Positions 57,021-64,000 of a DNA stretch of 64,000 nt are shown here, piece by piece. Numbering within the stretch: position 1 is the first letter of the stretch; each line of letters begins with the position of its first letter. The position numbers were made by a program, and so were the translations under genes. Below the pieces are notes generated by a model. That model was not told the origin of the DNA. It saw only the letters and a program-made list of their open reading frames with translations, and ran no database searches. The DNA is from Branchinecta lynchi. Lineage: Eukaryota > Arthropoda > Branchiopoda > Anostraca > Branchinectidae. Location of the stretch: contig JAKZAP010000016.1 in assembly GCA_023053575.1 (NCBI GenBank), positions 10,496,030 through 10,560,029 of the forward strand. Direction: 5' to 3'.

Positions 57021-57700
57021 AGTTAGCCTACGTTTTGATGATTCTGCAGCGTAAGAAGGCGTACTTACGTTGTCCGATATTAAGAGTTCGTTGAAAAAAA
57101 AAAGATTTGTGTTCAAATAGTTCCAACTCGCGACCGGCAATAGGTTCTAGAGTAGAGTAGAGTAGAGTAGAATTTAATTTAAAAATGACTTTCACAGCAA
57201 TCATGCCGAATTTGCATTTCTCGTCAACATATAATACATGAAAACGTTGTCAACGGACAGCTTCAGCAGATTTGCAGATGTCAATATATATATATACAAT
57301 TTAAGCACAACCAAATCATATAAATTCATAAATAAGTTCTCCCCCTTTTCCACCGTCCACTCCTTAGTTTACTTATCCATCCAGCATCCTTACACTAATT
57401 TATTAGAAACGGTCAGGAGAACACCATTAGGCCCTGTTATCCATTTTCAGACAAGCCAAAATAAGAGGAGCTGGACGACAATATTCCAATATTTGGATAA
57501 ATCATCTTCAGCTTCGAGGAATAAGCCAAGGGCAAGGCCGAAGTTCATTTAGCTTAGTCTGCAGCTCTAGTTGCCCATCCGAAGGAGCCAAAGAGAAAAA
57601 GAAGAAAAGAAAGAATAAGCAGATTAAGGAATTTGGTAACTGGCTGTGAAGACATTCGACGACTCAAGAGTCCAGACACACAGTCAAACGAAGCTGCAAT
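57021..57700. other. no gene; AGAGT microsatellite and reverse LINE-like tail
   Basis: (AGAGT)n near 57149-57172 followed by AATTTAATTT, read on the minus strand as a retroelement tail. A 104-codon plus frame (57238-57552) has no recognised domain. Confidence 0.35.
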
Positions 57701-58162
57701 TCATGTTAGGGAGGATAAAACAAGCTGAAGGGAGGGTTAAGCTAATTCATGTCATTCATGTCAGTGGCTGAAGAGAGATACAGTAGCAGAAGACTTTAGA
57801 GAGGGTCAAGCTGCTGCAGCCCAGGTTCTGTCAGGATTTAAATCAGCGATAGATGGGAAGCAAATATCTATATCTTCTTCGAAGACCAAAAAAGAGTCGA
57901 TCGAACAAGACTTCAAAGACACATTCTAAAGTGGGGTGCTGCAAGCTGTGGTGAGCTAATTCATGGCATTTCCGAAGTGGCCGAAGAGAGATTCCGTCAG
58001 GATTTAAACCAGCGATAGGGGGGAAGCAAATTTCCATATCTTCTTCGAAGACCAAAAAAGAGTCGTTCGAACAAGACTTCAAAGACACAGTCGAAAGAGA
58101 GGTGCTGCAGGTGCGGCGACTGACTTTCCGGCTTCCGGCAAATATCGTCTGTACCATACTAC
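57700..58162 (+). repeat. 166-bp tandem duplication
   Basis: TCAGGATTTAAAYCAGCGAT occurs at 57831 and 57997, and TCTTCGAAGACCAAAAAAGA in both units. More diverged material upstream (57640-57830) looks related. Confidence 0.75.
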
Positions 58163-58618
58163 CGACAGGAAAACAACGCAGGCAGACCATTTCAACATGC
58201 AAGTTTGCTACCGGAATTCTTATTCACACGCCAAATTTCCGGAATTTGCTGAGATAAGGCCGAACATCGGCCTTCGGCCAACAGTAAAATAAAACAGCAT
58301 ACAAATCCAGGGTGTTTTCTTACCCAATTTCGAAAACACTAACAACTTCGGACAAAGATATGAGATTGTATCATTTTCCATTTCTTTGCTTAATTTTTGT
58401 GCCGTTCATCCTTTTCAATTTTTGTTTGCAGAGTACTTGCCTGCCTAAAGTACGAGTTCGGATAAGGATTATGCATATCTCCTTACCCTAAATCAACAAA
58501 CATACTAGATTGAAGAAAATATTTTCTTAATCTGAACGCCCTTCCACGACTCTAAACATAGGGGTACGGGGATCACCGGACTAAACCTGTACCGCAGATG
58601 TTTCTGTCAAGTTAAAAG

Positions 58619-59918
58619 ACAGGAGCTGCAAGCTCATATGGCACTTGCAAGGCTGGGTCAGAGGATGAACGTAGGAATTCTTCAGTTCGTGGGTTTGTTC
58701 TGATTATTTGTAAGCAAAACCCTTGAGATAATGGGTCCTTGGAAATCACGAGAACGTATCGTTTGGTAACACATTTGGCTGTGATGATGCGCACTTGGGG
58801 CGCTAGAAAATCATCTGTAATGGGGAGAATGTGGGAGAATGAAATGTATATTTTTATCAAAAGTATCGTTTGTACTGTAAGAAATTCAGTTGTAAGCAAA
58901 ACCCATGAGACAAAAATATTCTAATCATGTCAAGTCTCTAATGTTCAAGTTTCATGGTCCTAGCACATCTGGAAGTACTTTAACTGGTGATCACCGGAAT
59001 TCCGGACGCCCCTTCCTCCCCCCACAGTGCTCGAACCCGATCCAGTTCTGTCACTGATGAATCTAGGGCTTGTGCTTGTTCTTCCCACCAAGTTTCATCC
59101 CAATCGCTCCACTCCTAGCGTGTCACAAGATTTACGGCTCCCACCTGACTCCCCCCCACAATAATCCAATCCGGTTCGGACTTCACATGGGACATCCGAG
59201 ACACGAGGTCTTTCCAAATATCAAGTTTCATTAAGATCTGATCACCCTTTCCAAAGTTATACGTACCTCTAGATTCCGGATTCAACTTCCCTCCACTCCC
59301 CCCACGGTGGTCGGATCGGGGAAGTGATTATTTCCAAGTTAGTTTGGTCGGGTCCCTGGTATGCTTCCTAAGTTTCACTGTCCCAGCCCACCTAAAAGTA
59401 ACTTAACTCCGTATCACCGGAATTCCGCCCCCCCCCCCTCCAACTCCCACCACAGTACACGAATCCCGTCCGCTTCTGCCAATGATGTACCTAGGGCTTG
59501 TGCTTGTTCCACTCACCAAGTTTCATCCCGATCCCTCCACTCTAAGCTTGTCATATGATTTCCGCCCCCCTCCCCACATTCATCGGATTCGGTCCGGACT
59601 TGAAATGGAACATCTGAGACATGACGTCTCTCCAAATATCAACATTCATTAAGATCCGATAACCCGTTCGAAAGTTATGCATGCCACTAAATTCCGGATT
59701 CCGGCTCCCCTCCCTCCCCCACGATGGTCGGATCGGGCAAGTGGCTATTTCCAACTTAGTTTGGTCGGGTCCCTAATATGCCTGCCAAGTTTCATCGTCC
59801 TAGCATATCTGGAAGTACCCTAACTCGCAAACACCGGACTAACCGACCGACCGACCGACCGACAGACCGACGGAAAAGTGATCGGTATATGGCACTTGGC
59901 CGGAAGGCAAGTGCCATA
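58619..59918 (-). mobile_element. F2 repeat, copy g (both ends, reverse)
   Basis: The right end is the hairpin TATGGCACTT...AAGTGCCATA (59888-59918) next to a CCGACCGACCGACCGACAG run. The left end is GAGCTGCAAGCTCATATGGC. Between are reverse GATGAAACTTGG-type units with C runs (59430). No AATAAA tail beyond the left end. Confidence 0.75.
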
Positions 59919-60434
59919 AAAAAGGAAAAGAAAACACGCTCGAACAAATACAATACTAACCGACTAAGGTCAACATTAACGAATTTTGTCATTTATGTGA
60001 TAGTCCATAGAGCACGTTTCAGATATCAGATTTTCCAGGAAAGAAGATTCAGAATCAGCGACCCGACCCCTAAGCAAAGGTATTAAGGTGAGTACGCAAT
60101 TACCTAACGGAGCAGATATTCAAATCCGCGAATTGTGAGTTAGCAAAGAAAGTTTATTTTAGAATAATTTATTTTAAAATAATTAATAAAACAAGTTTCT
60201 CAGCTTTGAACCCTCCTCAAACAATTTTAAAGATCACAGAACAAGAAGTAATAGCGAAGAATCTATTCAAAATCCCTTTAAACGAAGAATAAGAACCAGA
60301 AAAACAGAAATAGCAGAGAAAAAGCATCTTCAAGCTCAAAATCCACAAGAAACATTCCAAAGAACAAGACGCATCAGCGAATAGGCGCATTTTTTAGCTC
60401 CTATAAAAAGATTGACGACGAGAACTTGTTCCTA

Positions 60435-60673
60435 CACTGTCAGAAGTTACATAACGACAACAGAAGAATGTGCGGTTTCAACAGATAACACTTTGGGATG
60501 TTATCTGTTATGTTTCTTTCGTTCCCGTTAGTATTTTTACCAATTGAAGGTGTTGTTGGAGATCCAGGCACGAACTAGTGTAAACTTAATTGGTCATAAC
60601 ACTATATTTCTAAGTGAAAAGGTGTTATACTTGAAAGTGTTATACGCTATCTGTTATGAAACTTCTGACAGTG
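60435..60673. mobile_element. MITE with TA duplication (Tc1/mariner-like)
   Basis: The ends CACTGTCAGAAGTTACATAA and TTATGAAACTTCTGACAGTG are inverted with one mismatch; TA lies on each side (60433-60434, 60674-60675). An inner AACAGATAACA/TGTTATCTGTT hairpin is present. 239 bp, no coding. Superfamily is inferred from TA only. Confidence 0.7.
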
Positions 60674-61078
60674 TATAAAGAAAAGTGGCAGATCCAGAGA
60701 CAGAACCTAGAAAACAAGAGACATATATGTGAAGAAGATAAAGCTATAGCGAAGAAGCGCATTTGTCTGGTGGATGTTTCAGAAGAAAGGAAATCCAGGC
60801 CCAGAAATATATCGCCTAGAGCGAGTTTAAGACCCAAAGTATAACTATGGCGAATAAGCATATTTCCCAGCTCATAATTGAGTCGAATCGACCTTATGAA
60901 ACAAGAAACTTCTATTCTTCCTGGTTCAGAATCCTACAGGTATTTGTCAACCAAACGGGCGAGAAGAATAGCGACCAAGCCTGTCTCCAAGTTCAGTCAC
61001 ACTCCCCTAGAGTTCATCCCTTACGGAAAACTACGGAAAACAAAACCTGTGTCCCAGTCATCAATTCCCATCTGAGAA

Positions 61079-61385
61079 CAGGGTTGCCACATCAAAAATA
61101 GTTAGAGAGTGAGTTTTGGCCAAAAACAGAGATTGAATTTTATTTTCATGAGAAAACGTGAAATGGCAACTTTTGGTCGGAATTGCCTCTGCCAAAATGA
61201 CACATCTCAGTTTTTATTTTAATGAAAGAACTTGAAATAGTCACTTATGATCGGAATCCCTACTGTAAAAATGACACATTTGGAGATTTTCTGAAATAGA
61301 GTGATTTTCATGTCCTACGTAGGATAAGAGTGACACAAATAATAGAGTGACACTTCATACTATCATGCGTCATGTGGCAACCCTG
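61079..61385 (-). mobile_element. hAT-like MITE, family M1, copy 2
   Basis: The ends CAGGGTTGCCACAT and ATGTGGCAACCCTG are perfect 14-base inverted repeats. The 8-bp flanks TCTGAGAA and GCTGAGAA match at 7 of 8. Its TCCTACGTAGGA palindrome lies near the right end, so it is inverted relative to 21173-21469. Confidence 0.8.
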
Positions 61386-61749
61386 GCTGAGAATCCTCCG
61401 GAACCGTTTTCGACCCGCGAAACAAAATAAACAGAAACCTGTTTCCTAGATCTGAGAACACCTTCAAGCCAGTGGCAAGAAGCAGTAGCGACGAAGCGTG
61501 ATTCCTGGTGCATACTCCACCAGAAAGAAGATTCAAGCAGAAGTTCATCCCTTCGAAGAAAGAAAATACGAAGCAATGGCGAGAAAAAAATGTACTCAAG
61601 CTTAGGCTTTCGGCTTCCGAAGGAACAAGATAGAGAGCTTGGGACCGTGTGCTATGCTATAAATTATACTTAACCCACACCACTTTACACGTTACAGGAT
61701 TGGGTGGAGACAAGCAAAAACCATTATTTTCGGCCGCAGGCAGGAGTTG

Positions 61750-62900
61750 TATGACGCTTTCCAAAATGGATTATCGTCCAGCTCTCGCGGTAGATAAGAT
61801 CCGCCAAGTTCCTAAGTTGTCCACAAGATTTGCGGGACCCCTTCTAGCTCCCCTATAGTGACTAAGGGTCCGAACTTGTCACAGAAAATATAGGACATGG
61901 AACCTTGCCAGCAATCAAGTTCCATCGATACCGGATCACTCGTTCGGCTTTTCACCCTCTACCCCTCTACTGACCAACTTTAAACCAGGACCGGTTAACT
62001 GAACAGCTAGGACATGTGACCTTACCAGCTATCAATTTCAGTTGAAGTCATATCGCTCGTTCGAGAGTAATCTATGTCACAAGCTTTCCGGGATACACCC
62101 ACTAACTCCCTCTGCAGTGACCGGATCTACTACGGAGGAAGAACGTCTCAGACGACTTCTATTGCAGAATGTTCACTTTCATCAAAATCGGGTCAATCTT
62201 TCGTTAGTCAGGTTGCAAGATCTCTCGGATCCCCTCCCCATCGCTCCCACAGTCTCCAGACCCAGTCCAGATTTCCAGTTCCCCCACAGCGCCCGAATCT
62301 GGTCCGGATAGATGGTACATCCAAGGCTTATGCGTGTCGTTCCTTCCAAGTCCCGTCTTGATCTCTCGACTTTAAGCGTGTCACAAGATTTATCTTGACC
62401 TCCTGTTTCAAAGCTGATCCAAACGGAACGCGGCAACAAAATTTGGGATTCCTCTTTCCTTCACTTCCCCCTGGTTAGTCGGATCCGGGAAATGAAATGT
62501 CCACGTTAATGTCATCACGTCTAATAATCATATGATAAGTCTAAAGGTACATGCAGACGCAGTCATATTTTTGCTGTCAGTGCGAATTTCCTCCTTCGCT
62601 CCAGAATTTTCCTCAAAGTACAACAAATTTCATACGCGTTATTTTGTCTTGCGAAATCTTACCGGAATGTATGTGCACGTAGCCTAAACAGTTTCATCGT
62701 CCTCATCGATCTGCAAATATGCGGCAAAAGATTTCCAGACCCCCTACTCTTCAAGTCCTCCACAATTTCCAGATTCTGTTCGGAACTAAAATAACTCGTT
62801 CGATAGTTATGCATATCACAATAATCCGGTTTAATGGGTTTAATCCTCCTCCACAGTTAAAACAAAGTTCAGCATCAAATACGAGACTTCAATTATGACG
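61750..62900 (-). mobile_element. old F2-like sequence, decayed
   Basis: Scattered reverse F2 phrases such as GTCACAAGATTTATC and AATCTGGTCCGGA and cadence similar to copy g, but no clear ends. Confidence 0.35.
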
Positions 62901-62922
62901 TCAAAAACATCCGCTTCGCTAT

Positions 62923-64000
62923 TTTTGGGATCCCAAAACGTAAGTGGCGGGATACCTATGACATCGCAAAAGTTGTCCGCCTGTCCGTCTGTCCGTCTGT
63001 GCGCACTATAACTCTCGAAGGGAATGAGGTATTGTGATGATACTTGGTGTGAGGATTCTTTGGGTCAAGAGTTAGCAGAGAGTAAGGTAAAGTTCGTAGA
63101 TGGGCTCTGTAGCTCTATATTTAGGGGTGGGGGAGGGGGTTTAAATTAAGGGGCAAATGAAATATTTTTAAACAGATAATGTGATAGTTGATTAAGGGGT
63201 AAGAAGACATCCTGGTGAAAATCATTTTGTCATCAGACAAGTAGTTCGCCCGGAATACGGCCAAAACCGGAAAGTTTGTTAAATGTAAAAGTTTGATTTA
63301 AAGTTGATTAGATATTCTATTTAGGGGTAAGAAGATATACTGGACACGATGGTGTAAACCATTTTTGAGCCCGACAAGTAGTTATCCCGGAATCTGGTGA
63401 AAACCGGAAAGTCTGTTAAAAGCAAAAGTTTGATTTGAAGTGGATTAGATGTTAGATTTCGGGGTAGAAGGACATGCTGAGCACGATGGTTAAAACCATT
63501 TTCTCTCTGGACAACTAGTTTGCCAGGAATCCGGGCAAAGCCGGAAAGTTTGTTTTATTTGGAGTTGATTAGATGTTCGATTTAGGGGTAAGATAACATG
63601 TTGAACACTTGTGTAAAAAAATTTCTACCCGGTTAAGTAGTTCGCCCGGAATCCGGCCAAAACCGGAAAAAGTTAAAGTCTTTTTTGTAGTTGATTAGAT
63701 ATCCGATTTAGGGGTAAGAAAATATGCTGAATCCGTGTATGAAAATCATTTTTTACCCGAACAAATAGTTCGACCGGAATCCGGTTGGATTCGGAAAATT
63801 TATTATAAGTTGAATTTTTATTTGAAGTTGATTAGTTGTTCAATGTTGGAGAGAAAAGATACGATGAGTTGGTTTTTGAGCTTTCTTTTTTCGCCGGACA
63901 AGTAGTTTCGGAATTCGGCCGAAACCGGGAAATTGGCAGAAGTGGCAGGAAGTTTTCGTCAAAACAGATTATGATTTGTAGGGGTAAACAGACATGCTGA
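62923..64000 (-). mobile_element. F1 repeat, copy I, cut by the window edge
   Basis: TTTTGGGATCCCAAAA start, GTTGTCCGCCTGTCCGTCTG, then at least six core units with GGGGTAAGAAGACAT and CGGAATCCGG. The AACAAGACC end lies beyond 64000. Confidence 0.85.

Larger units (their letters stand above)
60080..61640 (+). repeat. degenerate purine-rich tandem region
   Basis: Loose units around AGCGAAGAAGCRCATTT, AGCTC and GAAACAAGA recur (60260, 60330, 60370, 60750, 60850, 61480, 61575). It is interrupted by two MITEs. Several short frames result, none with a recognised domain. Confidence 0.45.

Noticed and set aside
57238..57552. 104-codon plus frame
   Set aside because: No recognised domain or start context; it lies beside a reverse retroelement tail.

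Overview
The window looks like a repeat-dense animal genome, most likely an arthropod. The best clue is a host gene on the minus strand: three exons (56345-56213, 37464-37295, 25744-25436) that join in phase into an Ig domain plus a fibronectin-III domain with the sequence signature of the Sidestep cell-adhesion family, which is known mainly from arthropods. Its two complete introns here are about 18.7 kb and 11.6 kb and are packed with transposon debris. Upstream (signal peptide, earlier Ig) and downstream (membrane, cytoplasmic) exons were not found and may lie outside the window.

The left 11.5 kb is dominated by one complete, young Ty3/gypsy-type LTR retrotransposon (275-11500). It has 533-bp LTRs that differ at only two positions by eye, a 4-bp AGAA target duplication, a primer-binding-site candidate and a polypurine tract. 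Gag has three CCHC knuckles. Pol (protease, RT, RNase H, integrase) sits in the -1 frame after a T TTA AAC slippery site with a well-placed downstream stem. An 11-G tract breaks the Pol tail into two frames. An unusual 3.7-kb region between pol and the 3' LTR holds one possible 127-codon spliced exon and a small Arg-rich ORF.

The rest is almost entirely repeats. Two complex non-autonomous families recur in both orientations. F1 (nine copies: 12.4, 14.5, 30.1, 34.3, 42.1, 45.5, 48.8, 52.3 and 62.9 kb) is bounded by a GGGATCCC-containing palindrome at one end and AACAAGACCAAAGG at the other, with a 137-bp tandem core. F2 (17.7, 22.0, 26.9, 37.6, 41.4, 44.3, 58.6 kb and a decayed copy at 61.8 kb) has a TGGCACTT hairpin end, G-run-rich tandem units and an AATAAA-type tail. 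There are also several non-autonomous DNA-transposon candidates (hAT-like with 8-bp duplications, PIF/Harbinger-like with TTA, one with TA), large foldback palindromes, 5'-truncated CR1/L2-like LINE remnants, a tRNA-derived SINE-like dimer, a 171-bp satellite and several minisatellites.

No CRISPR array, rRNA or functional tRNA gene was seen. Apart from the three exons, gag and pol, nearly all longer open frames are accidental frames in repeats.
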